This document shows, piece by piece, positions 33,367-42,565 of a stretch of 64,000 bases of DNA. Where the stretch lies: positions 66,986 to 130,985 of the forward strand of contig CAZRDM010000004.1 in the NCBI GenBank assembly GCA_964598845.1. Direction: 5' to 3'. The DNA is from FEN-987 sp964598845 (GTDB lineage Archaea > Thermoproteota > Bathyarchaeia > 40CM-2-53-6). The translations under genes were made by a program, and so were the position numbers. Below the pieces are notes generated by a model that saw nothing but the letters and a program-made list of their open reading frames with translations, ran no database searches and was not told where the DNA came from. Position 1 is the first letter of the stretch. Each line of letters starts with the position of its first letter.

Positions 33367-34362
33367 TCATTGGTGAGTCTTTCCAGCCGTTGCCTGAATG
33401 CCGAGATGTGACAATACAGACGAACTGAAGGTTGTTGGTGTACCGCCAGTGTGAAGAAAGATCACTCGTTCATTTCTCCAATTCCCCTGCTCTGCCAAGC
33501 TTATCAAGCCCGCCATAGCCTTCGCAGTGTAGACTGGATCCAGGAGGATCCCCTCCAATTGCCATAGTCTTCTCAGAGCACTCGATCCTTCATCTGTCGG
33601 TATCCCGAAACCTCCCCCCACATAATCCGAGTTGAGGGCAACTTCTCCAGGTTGAAATCGTTGAGCTATTCCCAGCCTTTCCGCCAAATCATTCGCGATC
33701 GAGCAGATTGCACGTCTGGCATCCGGATCTAGGTCCGTGTCGATACCGAGAAGCCTCACCTGTGAGTTCGTTAGGCTCTTTCCGACGAGCGTCCCAGCGT
33801 AGGTAGTGCCCGTTGAAGAAGCAAAAAGCAGAGTCGTAGGTTTCCATTGCAACGACCGCACTTGATCGTCTAGCTCTTGGAAGCCCGACACGTAACCGTA
33901 AGCGCCAACGGCATTTGCCCCACCAACGGGAATTATGTATGGCTTCCGACCGCTCTTTCGTAAGCTCTCGGCAAAACTATCCATGGCTTGGCCGCGGTCT
34001 GCACGCGAGGGCACGACGTGTATGTCTGCTTGGGCAAGATAATCTAGAAGTAGGTTCCCTGAGGGCTGTTCAGGTAACTCACCCGAAAGAAAGAGATGGC
34101 ACTGAATGCTGAGCCTTCCCGCCGCTGCCGCAATCACGCGAACGTGATTTGATTGAATCGTTCCAGCAGTTATTACTATGTCGGCTCCTTGCTGAACAGC
34201 GTCGGCCAATAGGAACTCTGCTTCGCGTACCTTGTTTCCTCCCAGCGCATACCCAGTTAGATCGTCACGCTTGATCCATACTTCTGTGCCAACCTCCTCA
34301 GAGACTTTCTGTAAAGGATGTAGAGGAGTGGGTAAGGTCCCAAGTTTCACACGTGGAAACAT
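33367..34362 (-). CDS. D-cysteine desulfhydrase / ACC deaminase family PLP enzyme
   Basis: This 331-residue fold-type II enzyme reads LGTLPTPLHPLQKVSE, IKRDDLTGYALGGNKVREAE (Schiff-base lysine in GGNKVRE), TAGTIQSNHVRVIAAAAGR and FASSTGTTYAGTLVGKSL. It ends with the LHTGGTPTTF loop usual in this family. Members degrade D-cysteine to pyruvate, sulfide and ammonia, or deaminate 1-aminocyclopropane carboxylate. The residues that separate these activities cannot be judged by eye. It is in the same orientation as the cysteine synthase gene about 180 bases away. Confidence 0.85.
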   Translation of the reverse strand: MFPRVKLGTLPTPLHPLQKVSEEVGTEVWIKRDDLTGYALGGNKVREAEFLLADAVQQGADIVITAGTIQSNHVRVIAAAAGRLSIQCHLFLSGELPEQPSGNLLLDYLAQADIHVVPSRADRGQAMDSFAESLRKSGRKPYIIPVGGANAVGAYGYVSGFQELDDQVRSLQWKPTTLLFASSTGTTYAGTLVGKSLTNSQVRLLGIDTDLDPDARRAICSIANDLAERLGIAQRFQPGEVALNSDYVGGGFGIPTDEGSSALRRLWQLEGILLDPVYTAKAMAGLISLAEQGNWRNERVIFLHTGGTPTTFSSSVLSHLGIQATAGKTHQ

Positions 34363-34546
34363 ACCGTCTCACTTCCTTGACCCTGATCCCAGACGAAGTC
34401 AATGGTGTCTTAGAGGCGTCTTCTGTACTAAAGGATCTGCGGCCAACGTTTCATTCATAGAAAACTATCCTCCTCTGTAGTTCGGACCTCAACACAAGTA
34501 TCATAACTCAGGTGCTTAGTGCAAGCTTGGTCGGTTGCGGTGGCTG

Positions 34547-35710
34547 ATGATACTTCAAAATAAGATCAGGCAATTCAGGCGAAATATTCCTTTAACGCGT
34601 ACAGACATCTTCTTCAATCACGCTGAGACCTCACCAATGATGACATCTGTCGCTAGAGCCATGAGTTCTTACCTCGCCGAAAAGTTTCAGGCACTCGACA
34701 CCTCCAGGTTCATCGAGCAGGGATGCCCCCGAGACCTGATTGCCAAGTTAATCGGCGCATCGGAACATGAAATATGCTATACCCCGAACACTTCCTACGG
34801 CATCAACGTTGCGGCCAACAGTCTCTCTCTAGTTTCCGGTAGGAACGTGGTTCTCTGGGAACTCGAGTTCCCAGGCAACCTGTACCCTTGGTTAAGCCAA
34901 CGCTCCAGAGGCGTAGAGGTTCGCTGGGTGAAACATCACGACGGGCAACTCGTTCAATCAGACTTGGAAAGAGCGGTTGACGATAAGACAGCCATTGTTC
35001 CAATCAGTCACGTGAACTGGATAACTGGGTTTCGAGCTAATCTCAGAGAGTTCTCCGAACTCGTACATAGGAAAGGGGGACTTCTCTTCGTAGACGCCAC
35101 TCAATCCGCCGGAGCCATCCAGATCGATGTTAGGCGAATGGAGATAGATATTCTTGCATGCGCCTTCTACAAATGGCTCCTGGGACCCTCGGGTGCGGGA
35201 TTTCTCTACGTGCGCGAGGACCTCATCGAAAAGCTTGAGCCCCCCTTTTTCGGTTGGAACGCTGTAAGGAATACAGGCCCTCCTTCATACATCTTCAATC
35301 CCAGAGAGATCCTTTTGCAGGACAAGGCAAAACGGTACCTTCCAGGATCGTTGAGTCCTATCCCATTTCTGGGGGCTGGAGTTTCGCTCAAAATGCTGCT
35401 CGATGTAGGAATCGATGTCATCGAGAGACGCATTCTTGACCTGACCGAACGCCTAGTTAATGAATTGGACAGGCTTCCAGGGAAGATCATAACACCTCGC
35501 GAGAGATCCTCACGGGGCGGCATTGTGAACTTTAGCATACCTAACGCCGTTGAGGTCAGCGATCGACTTCGTGGACGCAAGATACGGGTTTCGGCACGTA
35601 GTCAGGCAGAGATCGGCGGAATTAGGATTTCACCTCACTTCTATAACACCGAGGGCGAAATCTCAAAATTCGTTAATGAAATCCGAAGAGTAGTCAGCAC
35701 CCCAATCTAG
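34547..35710 (+). CDS. class V aminotransferase (cysteine desulfurase / isopenicillin-N-epimerase type)
   Basis: The fold-type I PLP protein has about 387 residues. It has the N-terminal FFNHAETSPM, the PLP-stacking CYTPNTSYGINVAANSL, the histidine/aspartate regions VPISHVNWITG and LLFVDATQSAGAIQIDV, and the Schiff-base lysine in CAFYKWLLGPSGAGFLYV. The C-terminal part GVNFSIPNA-type motif and final helix are intact. It lacks the Cys loop that would mark a sulfur-transferring SufS. Either desulfurase-like or epimerase-like reactions are possible. The ATG at 34547 is preferred over the TTG 12 bases earlier. The converging gene is a Xaa-Pro peptidase. Confidence 0.82.
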   Translation: MILQNKIRQFRRNIPLTRTDIFFNHAETSPMMTSVARAMSSYLAEKFQALDTSRFIEQGCPRDLIAKLIGASEHEICYTPNTSYGINVAANSLSLVSGRNVVLWELEFPGNLYPWLSQRSRGVEVRWVKHHDGQLVQSDLERAVDDKTAIVPISHVNWITGFRANLREFSELVHRKGGLLFVDATQSAGAIQIDVRRMEIDILACAFYKWLLGPSGAGFLYVREDLIEKLEPPFFGWNAVRNTGPPSYIFNPREILLQDKAKRYLPGSLSPIPFLGAGVSLKMLLDVGIDVIERRILDLTERLVNELDRLPGKIITPRERSSRGGIVNFSIPNAVEVSDRLRGRKIRVSARSQAEIGGIRISPHFYNTEGEISKFVNEIRRVVSTPI

Positions 35711-35716
35711 AGGACT

Positions 35717-36928
35717 TCAGAGTTGTATTTCTCTTTCCATTCGTGTCAGCAGCTCATACGACTTCCTAGTAATTCTCACAGTTTCTTCACACGGGAAACC
35801 GCCGATTCCGAAGCTATAGTACGGTGTCTCAAGGTTGATGACCATATTTGTCTCAAGAACACCTTCTTCCTTCGGAGTTAGATCTGGCAATTCGTGAACT
35901 TCTATTCCGATTCCGTGGCCCACATTGGCTCTCCTGTAGTTCGGAATGCCAGCTTCTCGGACCACCGATACGGCGTAATCGAAGATTTCGCGTATAGGCA
36001 AGCCAGGTTCGAGGCGTTTGATCGTTTCTACACAGCCAGCAGTCGTCGCGTTTAGGATCGTCTTTTTCTCCTCGGAAACATTGCCTATGGACACGGTCCT
36101 GGAAACATCAGAACAGTACCCCTTGTACTCGCAGCCTACATCCATCCGGATAGTGTCGCCTTTCCTGATTTTGTAGGGCTTGTCGTAGGAGGGAAAGATC
36201 GCTGCACTACTAGGGCCTGCATTTATCATGACATAGCACGGATGCGCGTCGTACTTTGCGATCTCGTCCAAGTACGCTCTCGCCAGCTCGCTCTCCTTGA
36301 CTCCCACACGTATTTCATCAAGTGCTGCTCTGAACCCCTTGATATTGACAATGGACGACTCCCTGATCTTCTCAACTTCTTCTTCAGTCTTGATCATCCT
36401 GATTTTCCCTAAAGCGTCGTCAACATCTTTGAATTCGATCTTGGGATGTCTACTCTTCAGCATGTCTCTTGCACGCGAAGGCAGGTGGTGACTCTCAACT
36501 CCTACATTGATCGGGCCCGCAACGCCGTCCCAAGAATTCACGAATTCACTCACAAGCTGAAAAGCATCTCTTGGTTCAGCTCGGGATTTTTCACATATCT
36601 GTTTCAGTTGCTTCATCTGGTCATTAAGCCGCTCAGCAAGATCGATCACAAAATCTCCATAATAGAGGGGTTCGCATGGGCTTTCTTTCTGTTCTAGAAC
36701 GTTCCACGCATCCATTACGTTAGCGACCAGGACTGGTTTGACATCTTTCGACACGGGGAATAGAACAATTTTCGGTGCATCCCACCAGCCGATGATGCCC
36801 TGGATGCCAAGTTTGGTCTGGCTGAAATAACGCACATTCGAAGGAGACGTAACAATCGCGAAATCCACTTGGTCTCGTGTAAGAAGCTCCTTCGCTCTCC
36901 GTAAATTAGGTAGCAATCTCTTGATCAC
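35717..36928 (-). CDS. Xaa-Pro aminopeptidase (M24 family)
   Basis: The 403-residue M24 metallopeptidase has an N-terminal creatinase-like domain and a pita-bread catalytic domain. The five metal ligands are seen in RMDVGCEYKGYCSDVSRT (two aspartates), NVGHGIGIEVHE (histidine), NLETPYY and CEETVRIT (glutamates). It removes N-terminal residues before proline; proline-dipeptidase activity is also possible. The start is GTG at 36928, giving MIKRLLPNLRRAKELL. It ends six bases from the converging aminotransferase gene. Confidence 0.9.
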   Translation of the reverse strand: MIKRLLPNLRRAKELLTRDQVDFAIVTSPSNVRYFSQTKLGIQGIIGWWDAPKIVLFPVSKDVKPVLVANVMDAWNVLEQKESPCEPLYYGDFVIDLAERLNDQMKQLKQICEKSRAEPRDAFQLVSEFVNSWDGVAGPINVGVESHHLPSRARDMLKSRHPKIEFKDVDDALGKIRMIKTEEEVEKIRESSIVNIKGFRAALDEIRVGVKESELARAYLDEIAKYDAHPCYVMINAGPSSAAIFPSYDKPYKIRKGDTIRMDVGCEYKGYCSDVSRTVSIGNVSEEKKTILNATTAGCVETIKRLEPGLPIREIFDYAVSVVREAGIPNYRRANVGHGIGIEVHELPDLTPKEEGVLETNMVINLETPYYSFGIGGFPCEETVRITRKSYELLTRMEREIQL

Positions 36929-37042
36929 TGGAAGGCAGTTTCACACGCATTTACCTTTTCTCGGCAATGTTAAACTCTTACATGTGGTCCGCAGACATAA
37001 GGTTCAAAATAGGGTCAGTCGTCGCTTCATCGGAATGAACCT

Positions 37043-38812
37043 ATGTCCACCGAGGAAAGCGACATCATACTAGAGAACCTTACGTTCACGTATGAAGGAA
37101 GCAAGCGAGAAGCGGTCAAGAACATCAACATGATTGTGCGAAGAGGCGAAAAGGTTTTGATTACTGGCCCATCGGGGGCCGGTAAGACGACGATTTGTCG
37201 CCTGCTCAATGGCTTGATTCCACACTTTTTCTATGGGGATCTTAAGGGCCGAGTCATCGTACGATCGATGGAGACAGAGTCGAATGACATAACGCTTCTC
37301 TCGTCGAAAGTAGGGTTGGTCTTTCAGAACCCTGAGGAACAGCTTGTATGCCCGACAGTAGCCGATGAGATTGCCTTTGGCCCGGAGAATCTGTGTGTCC
37401 CACGAGACGAAATACTGAGACGGGTTGAGGAAGGACTCACTCTAGCACGACTTGAGGAATACGCCGACACCAACCCATATAGCCTCTCTGGGGGGCAGGA
37501 GCAGAGTCTATGTGTTGCAGCTATCGTGGCTATGCATCCAGACATCCTAGTATTGGACGAACCGACAGCCAACTTGGACTCATTGGGAACCAAGCTAGTT
37601 CATTCAATGATAACGGACCTGATTGAAAGGGAGCGTAAGACACTGGTTATTGTGTCGCACAGTCTGGCGGAGTTGGCACCGATTGTAGATAGGATAGTAG
37701 TTCTCAACGGTGGTGAGAAAATACTGGATGGCAAGCCCCACGAGGTCTTTGGTGAGTCGCAGAGGTTGCATGAAATTGGACTGGCTCCACCGCAGATCTC
37801 GAGATTGGCGTTAATGCTCAAAGAGTCTGGAATAAACGTACTGCGAGGTGGATATCCTCCCTTTACACTTGAAGACGCCTACTCGCAGATTGCCCCATTG
37901 CTTAGAAAGAGCAAATCGGGCTTGGCAGCACAGAAAGATGTCTCAAGGGTCTCTGCTCTCAGAGAGAATGTGCGAGCCGGTCCAATCATTGAGGTGGATA
38001 ATCTTTCGCACATCTATGAGGGAACTTCTGTCGAAGCTGTGAAGGATCTGACCTTCAAGATCTACCGAGGCGAGTTCGTCGGTATCATAGGTCAGAACGG
38101 TTCTGGAAAGACAACCCTTGTGAAACATTTCAACGGGCTGCTGATTCCTACCAAAGGCAAGGTACTGGTGAACAAGGTCGACACGACTACGGTGCCAATC
38201 TCGGAACTAGCCAAAATCGTAGGCTACTGCTTCCAGAATCCGGATCATCAAATGGTAGCCTTCAGGGTTAGAGACGAAGTTGGATATGGACCGAAGAATC
38301 TCGGCTTGTCAAAAGAGGAGACGGAAAAACGCAGTCTAGAGGCCTTGGATGAGGTTGGAATGAGATGGGCGGTAGACGAATACGTGCATGAGTTAAGTCA
38401 AGGTGAGAGACAGAAGATAGCCCTTGCATCGATCTTGGTGATGTGTCCTGAAGCTATCATCGTGGACGAACCAACCACAGGTCAAGATCCAGCTACTAGC
38501 ATGAAAATGTTCGAACTGCTCAAGGAACTGAATGAAAGGGGCTCCACCATCATCGTCGTATCTCACAACCTAGACCTCGTTGCAAGGTTTGTCAATCGCG
38601 TCATTGTCATGAAGGAAGGAAGGATCCTCTACGACGGGGATGGAAGGGGAGCGTTTTCCAAGCCTGAGATGCTGAGGGAAACATCCTGTGAGCCTCCCGA
38701 GATGACCCGTTTCGGGCAGATGCTACAGCAGTACGGAATTCCGAGTGATATCTTGACTATAGAAGAAATGCGTGATATTCTTGTCGCAAGACTGGGCGAG
38801 GTGCGGAGCTAG
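37043..38812 (+). CDS. ecfA: ECF transporter energy-coupling ATPase, EcfA1-EcfA2 fusion
   Basis: The 589-residue protein contains two complete ABC ATPase domains. The first has Walker A GPSGAGKTT (about 43), signature LSGGQEQ and Walker B ILVLDEPTAN. The second has Walker A GQNGSGKTT (about 354), signature LSQGERQ and AIIVDEPTTG. Each has the Q-loop FQNPEEQ or FQNPDHQ typical of EcfA. It powers uptake of a vitamin or metal by an energy-coupling-factor transporter. Both halves in one chain are common in archaea. The start ATG at 37043 gives MSTEESDIILENL. The ecfT gene begins two bases after its stop. Confidence 0.94.
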   Translation: MSTEESDIILENLTFTYEGSKREAVKNINMIVRRGEKVLITGPSGAGKTTICRLLNGLIPHFFYGDLKGRVIVRSMETESNDITLLSSKVGLVFQNPEEQLVCPTVADEIAFGPENLCVPRDEILRRVEEGLTLARLEEYADTNPYSLSGGQEQSLCVAAIVAMHPDILVLDEPTANLDSLGTKLVHSMITDLIERERKTLVIVSHSLAELAPIVDRIVVLNGGEKILDGKPHEVFGESQRLHEIGLAPPQISRLALMLKESGINVLRGGYPPFTLEDAYSQIAPLLRKSKSGLAAQKDVSRVSALRENVRAGPIIEVDNLSHIYEGTSVEAVKDLTFKIYRGEFVGIIGQNGSGKTTLVKHFNGLLIPTKGKVLVNKVDTTTVPISELAKIVGYCFQNPDHQMVAFRVRDEVGYGPKNLGLSKEETEKRSLEALDEVGMRWAVDEYVHELSQGERQKIALASILVMCPEAIIVDEPTTGQDPATSMKMFELLKELNERGSTIIVVSHNLDLVARFVNRVIVMKEGRILYDGDGRGAFSKPEMLRETSCEPPEMTRFGQMLQQYGIPSDILTIEEMRDILVARLGEVRS

Positions 38813-38814
38813 AG

Positions 38815-39651
38815 ATGTCATTTGATTACCAACCCGGAGACAGCCTGTTTCACCGACTGGATCCTCGAACCAAGTTCACAATGTTCGCTTTCATCGTCCT
38901 AGTTGCAATCAATGTGTGGGACCCGATAATGCTGGGGTTGCTGGGAGGTTTTGTGTATTCTTGGGCAATGTTCGCTGGCATACAGAAAAGAGCAAACAAA
39001 GTTGTGCTGAAGTTCCTGCCAATATTCGCGTTCGGTTATGTCATGAACATTGCCTTTGCTAGCATTCCAGAACCACCTCTCTTCTACCTTATACCGGACT
39101 GGCACCTCTTTCCCATATCCTACGGAAGACTAGTCTTCGCAGCTGGAGTCTTAGGCAGAATTGTTAGCATCTTTCTGAGCATCTGGATAATTCTCGTCCT
39201 TACGCCGGTAACATCCCTGATCTTAGCTTTGGTGAAGGTCAGAGTACCAACTGAAGTCGCCTTGGGCATCGGGATTGGAATGGCATCTATCCCAGCGTTC
39301 ATCAAGGAAGGGAAGACCATCATCGAGGCTCAGAAAGCGAGGGCACACAAGACCGACTACAAGAATCCCGCAAAGAAATTCATGGCGGTTGTACCTATCA
39401 TGATTCCACTGATTTGGGCAACGATTAGGCGCTCTCAATCGATTGCGGTAGCGATTCAGGCCAGGGCCTTCGGCTACGACATTGCGAGGAGAACGTACAG
39501 AATGGAGCTACAAATGAACCAGCTTGACTGGTTGTTCATAACACTGTTTGCTGCTCTGTTTGCAACGGTTATGGTCGTGAATGCATACTACCCGTTCTAC
39601 TTGAGCTATGAGTTTACCTACTCGCTGTTGAAAGCAATACTCCATATTTGA
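38815..39651 (+). CDS. ecfT: ECF transporter transmembrane component EcfT
   Basis: The 278-residue membrane protein has about six helices. It begins FHRLDPRTKFTMFAFIVLVA, the EcfT start motif. It has the two coupling-helix motifs ending in Ala-Arg-Gly-like sequence: EAQKARAHKTDYKN and AIQARAFGYDIARR. These contact the ATPase. It lies two bases after ecfA, so the genes are coupled. The substrate-binding S component follows after about 90 bases. Confidence 0.93.
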   Translation: MSFDYQPGDSLFHRLDPRTKFTMFAFIVLVAINVWDPIMLGLLGGFVYSWAMFAGIQKRANKVVLKFLPIFAFGYVMNIAFASIPEPPLFYLIPDWHLFPISYGRLVFAAGVLGRIVSIFLSIWIILVLTPVTSLILALVKVRVPTEVALGIGIGMASIPAFIKEGKTIIEAQKARAHKTDYKNPAKKFMAVVPIMIPLIWATIRRSQSIAVAIQARAFGYDIARRTYRMELQMNQLDWLFITLFAALFATVMVVNAYYPFYLSYEFTYSLLKAILHI

Positions 39652-39744
39652 GACGGCAAATAGTTAAGGAATTCCAAGGCTTGAGATGTGCCGATAGGGT
39701 ATCACTCCCAAGTAGATTGGTCTTAAATACTCACCAACGCATCC

Positions 39745-40320
39745 TTGACGTTCGAGAAGATCGACTTGACAACTCAAGAAAAGCCTAAGAAGCGACCGTT
39801 GCTTTCTGTGCGGCAGATCGGAGTCGCTGCGGCGTTTGGCGCAGGGGCCGCTGCGGTGATGATCCTCAACATAACAATACCATTCGGACCCGGTCTGGCT
39901 CTGGATCTTGGTGAGATCTTTGTTTCCCTCGGTGCGGCGCTGGGAGGACCAATAGCCGGAGTGATCGTCGGATTCCTGAAGGGAATTCCGGCGGGCCCTG
40001 ATAGAAACATACCACCCCACATGTTGGTGGGCTTCGTGTGGGGATTCTGGTACGCGTGGCTGTGGAAGTTTACCGTCAACCGCAAGAACGGAAAATGGAT
40101 ACGAATAGGGTTATGGAGCATTACGATGCCGATTTACTACTATGTCCTCCTACTGCCCTTACTGCTGTGGATCTATGCGACCTTCACACTAAAAGTGCCG
40201 TTCTGGCCTTTCTTCACAACAGTGGCGCCTCTCGTCGTCCCGGAGATGATCGGAACCATAATCGTAACCGACATCGTCTGGTTAGCCCTCCCAGACAAAT
40301 TTGCAGCACCCGTCAGGTAG
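39745..40320 (+). CDS. ECF transporter substrate-binding (S) component
   Basis: The 191-residue membrane protein has about six helices and a topology like EcfS proteins. It starts RQIGVAAAFGAGAAAVMIL, and LDLGEIFVSLGAALGGPIAG then GVIVGFLKGIPAG follow, a pattern seen in S subunits that bind vitamins. Which vitamin cannot be told; no riboswitch was recognised upstream. The start is TTG at 39745 or the TTG at 39766. A U-run follows at about 40350. Confidence 0.8.
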   Translation: MTFEKIDLTTQEKPKKRPLLSVRQIGVAAAFGAGAAAVMILNITIPFGPGLALDLGEIFVSLGAALGGPIAGVIVGFLKGIPAGPDRNIPPHMLVGFVWGFWYAWLWKFTVNRKNGKWIRIGLWSITMPIYYYVLLLPLLLWIYATFTLKVPFWPFFTTVAPLVVPEMIGTIIVTDIVWLALPDKFAAPVR

Positions 40321-40344
40321 CCTCAACCGAATATTCCTATTCTC

Positions 40345-40356
40345 ACTTTTTTCACT
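40345..40356 (+). terminator. poly-T terminator-like run after the ECF operon
   Basis: The run cttttttcac lies about 30 bases after the stop of the S-component gene and is the most T-rich element of the gap. Confidence 0.35.
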
Positions 40357-40374
40357 CGTTTGACCTGAACCAGT

Positions 40375-40523
40375 GTGCAGCATCGAAAGTTCGAGATTCA
40401 TGAGGCCGTCAATTACGCGATTTACGAATCAATGAGCATCTGCCAGAGAGGGCTGCCAAGTTCTTTACAAAAGTTGGCGAATACCGCCCAAGTGAAGGAG
40501 TAGAAGAATCCTCACAGCAATAG
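40375..40523 (+). pseudogene. possible fragment of a helical archaeal protein
   Basis: A GTG at 40375 reads QHRKFEIHEAVNYAIYES. After a frame change near 40430 the neighbouring frame reads EHLPERAAKFFTKVGEY, then RPSEGVEESSQQ and a stop at 40523. The two pieces join into one plausible helical protein, which suggests a decayed gene. I cannot name the family with confidence. The rest of 40321-40768 shows no feature. Confidence 0.25.
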
Positions 40524-40768
40524 AATCCCAGCATAAACCCTCAGATGTCTTCATAGGAAGAGCAGGGTACCTTGAGTCGTCCTAGAAAACACTGGAGAGA
40601 GAAGACGATACGAAGAGGAATTGCTTTTCTCATCTTCACAAGGCTTTGGGCGCTTGTTCAGGCACGGTAAATCCCCTTTCATACGCTCGCGTTTGTTCTA
40701 GGGCCAAGAACACGGCCAATATTGGCAGCGAAAATGAGGATTGCCAGAGTCCTTCTTTCAGTATTCCT

Positions 40769-41161
40769 CTAGTGTCCAGCTATGGCATCTGCTGCGATCA
40801 GGACATCTGGCATCGGAACCGATGCTTCGACAGTGGTCCTTGCGGGTGCACTTTCAGAAAAGATCGTACTGTAGACTTCGTTCATCTTCTGGAAGTCGCT
40901 TGAGTATCTCAGGAATACGGTGACCCTCACAATGTCGTTCAGCGAGAAACCTGATGCTTCCACAATGGTCTTGATGTTTTGAAGTGTCTGACGAGTCTGC
41001 GATTCTATGTCGTTTCCGCTCACTTTCCCCGTCTTTGGGTCGAATGGTCCCTGAGCTGACACGAAGAGAAGATCTCCGACTCTTACGCCTTGGGAATAGG
41101 GTCCCTTTGGAATCGGCGCATTGACAGTCGAAATAATCTGTTTGGCCAATCTCCATTGCAC
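40769..41161 (-). CDS. ridA: RidA (YjgF/YER057c/UK114) family enamine/imine deaminase
   Basis: This 130-residue protein hydrolyses reactive enamines released by PLP enzymes such as threonine dehydratase. The RidA signature is intact: PIPKGPYSQGVRVGDLLFVS, IVRVTVFLRYSSDFQKMNEV, and PARTTVEASVPMPDVLI, with the active-site arginine in PART. It usually forms a trimer. The first residues (MQWRLAKQ) before IISTVNAP may be extra; no better start codon is obvious. PLP enzymes in the neighbourhood make such damage control sensible. Confidence 0.92.
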   Translation of the reverse strand: MQWRLAKQIISTVNAPIPKGPYSQGVRVGDLLFVSAQGPFDPKTGKVSGNDIESQTRQTLQNIKTIVEASGFSLNDIVRVTVFLRYSSDFQKMNEVYSTIFSESAPARTTVEASVPMPDVLIAADAIAGH

Positions 41162-41237
41162 CTGTGTGGGCTTCGCGTCCTCAGGTTATAGGTTCTTGCT
41201 TCTTGGAGGATTGGATTTTCCGTGTGGAACATGATGG

Positions 41238-41449
41238 TCAGCTGATCTCTGGTTCCAGTTGCACTGGAACCGTTGTGATGCGCTTAATCTGTTTATGCAG
41301 TGCCTTTTTGATCCGATTTGAGATTTCATGCGCCTGCGGAACCGCTAGGCTCGAGTCCAATACGCGGGTAATCCTTATTGTATGAACCCCGCAGAGGAGA
41401 CTTAGAGTATCGCCAAGCTTTTACAGTGTCGGGGCATCTTCTACACCCT
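41238..41449 (-). pseudogene. remnant of a cation diffusion facilitator C-terminal domain
   Basis: On the minus strand the frame reads GVEDAPTL, a stop, then KLGDTLSLLCGVHTIRITRV, LDSSLAVPQAHEISNRIKK, ALHKQ and IKRITTVPVQLEPEIS before a stop at 41238. This is the cytoplasmic C-terminal domain of CDF metal exporters, whose typical text is V-x-x-VHxLR, then VDxxLSVxxAHxI and a terminal VxVHVEP. About ten residues of the middle strand are missing, an in-frame TAA interrupts it, and all membrane helices are gone. The remnant lies in the gap between ridA and the ornithine-cyclodeaminase-family gene. Confidence 0.65.
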
Positions 41450-41488
41450 ACTAGATGAGTTCACGACACATAAGGGAGCTGATGGAAG

Positions 41489-42472
41489 ATGTTACTTCTT
41501 TCTCGCGAGGACGTACAGTCCGTATTAACCATGAAAGATACGATTGGGGCAGTTGAGGATGGATTCAGGCAATTCGCGCTCGGTAGGGTGGTGATGCCGG
41601 TCAGAGTGGTAATGCCTGTCCCACAGCACAGAGGACTGATGGCGGCCATGCCGGCATATATCGGAGGTGAAATTGACGCTTTAGGACAGAAGGTGGTGAC
41701 AGTCTACGGTGACAATCCTTCGAAACACAACCTCCCAACGGTCATGGCTACGGTGCAATTGCTGGATCCTGCGACTGGGAAATGCATCGCAGTCATGGAC
41801 GGAACATTCCTCACAGCAATGAGGACGGGGGCGGCCAGCGGCGTCGCCACTAAGTATCTCGCCAAGCCAAACTCGAGTCGCGCCGCAATATTTGGGGCCG
41901 GAGTCCAAGGGGAAACGCAGCTTGAAGCTGTGGCCGCCGTCAGGAATATCACTCATGCAAAGGTATTCGACACAATAACAGGACGCGCGACCGAATACGC
42001 GGAACGGATGTCGAAGAAACTCGGTATCAGTGTGGAGACCGTGAGCAACCCGAGGGAGGCACTCAGCGGCTCAGATATCGTTATTTGCGCCTCGACGGCT
42101 CGTACGCCAGTGTTTGATGGGGAATGGCTGGAGCCGGGTATGCACATCAACGGTATCGGTTCTCACACTCCGGACACGCGTGAGCTCGACACGACCACAT
42201 TGAAGAGGAGCAAGGTGGTTGTTGATTCTAAGGAGGCCGCGCTGAAGGAGGCGGGCGACCTCATCATCCCAATAGCGGAGAAAGCAATATCTCCCGAGCA
42301 CATTTGGGCTGAACTGGGAGAGATCATCGTAGGCAAGAAGAAAGCCCGAACATCTGACGAGGAGATTACTCTCTTCAAGTCGGTCGGCCTAGCCTTACAA
42401 GATGTGTCCACTGCTCGCTTTGTCTACATGAAAGCCCTAGAAGAACACAAGGGCACTACTGTCGAAATCTAA
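41489..42472 (+). CDS. ornithine cyclodeaminase / mu-crystallin family protein
   Basis: This 327-residue NAD(P)-dependent enzyme reads LLSREDVQSVLTMKDTIGAV, VMPVPQHRGLMAAMPAYIGG, then GTFLTAMRTGAASGVATKYL and the Rossmann motif AAIFGAGVQGETQLEAV. The VICASTARTPVFDGEWL and GMHINGIGSHTPDTRELD segments are characteristic. Members include ornithine cyclodeaminase, alanine dehydrogenase and ketimine reductases; the exact reaction cannot be told. The full family length is present. ATG 41489 is supported by the conserved start. Confidence 0.9.
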   Translation: MLLLSREDVQSVLTMKDTIGAVEDGFRQFALGRVVMPVRVVMPVPQHRGLMAAMPAYIGGEIDALGQKVVTVYGDNPSKHNLPTVMATVQLLDPATGKCIAVMDGTFLTAMRTGAASGVATKYLAKPNSSRAAIFGAGVQGETQLEAVAAVRNITHAKVFDTITGRATEYAERMSKKLGISVETVSNPREALSGSDIVICASTARTPVFDGEWLEPGMHINGIGSHTPDTRELDTTTLKRSKVVVDSKEAALKEAGDLIIPIAEKAISPEHIWAELGEIIVGKKKARTSDEEITLFKSVGLALQDVSTARFVYMKALEEHKGTTVEI

Positions 42473-42565
42473 CACGAGTTACAACGCTCTCAGTTACCGT
42501 CCCAAGAGAATGTCATGCTGCTTGTAACCGTGATTGCCGTTAGTCTCATGCGAAGCGCTGGTGCC

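Noticed and set aside
36929..37042. Riboswitch upstream of the ECF transporter
   Set aside because: No CUGAGA-type TPP core or other conserved riboswitch motif was found in the gap.
41164..41385. Plus-strand frame in the gap before the ornithine-cyclodeaminase-family gene
   Set aside because: The opposite strand reads as a cation-diffusion-facilitator tail, which explains the open frame.
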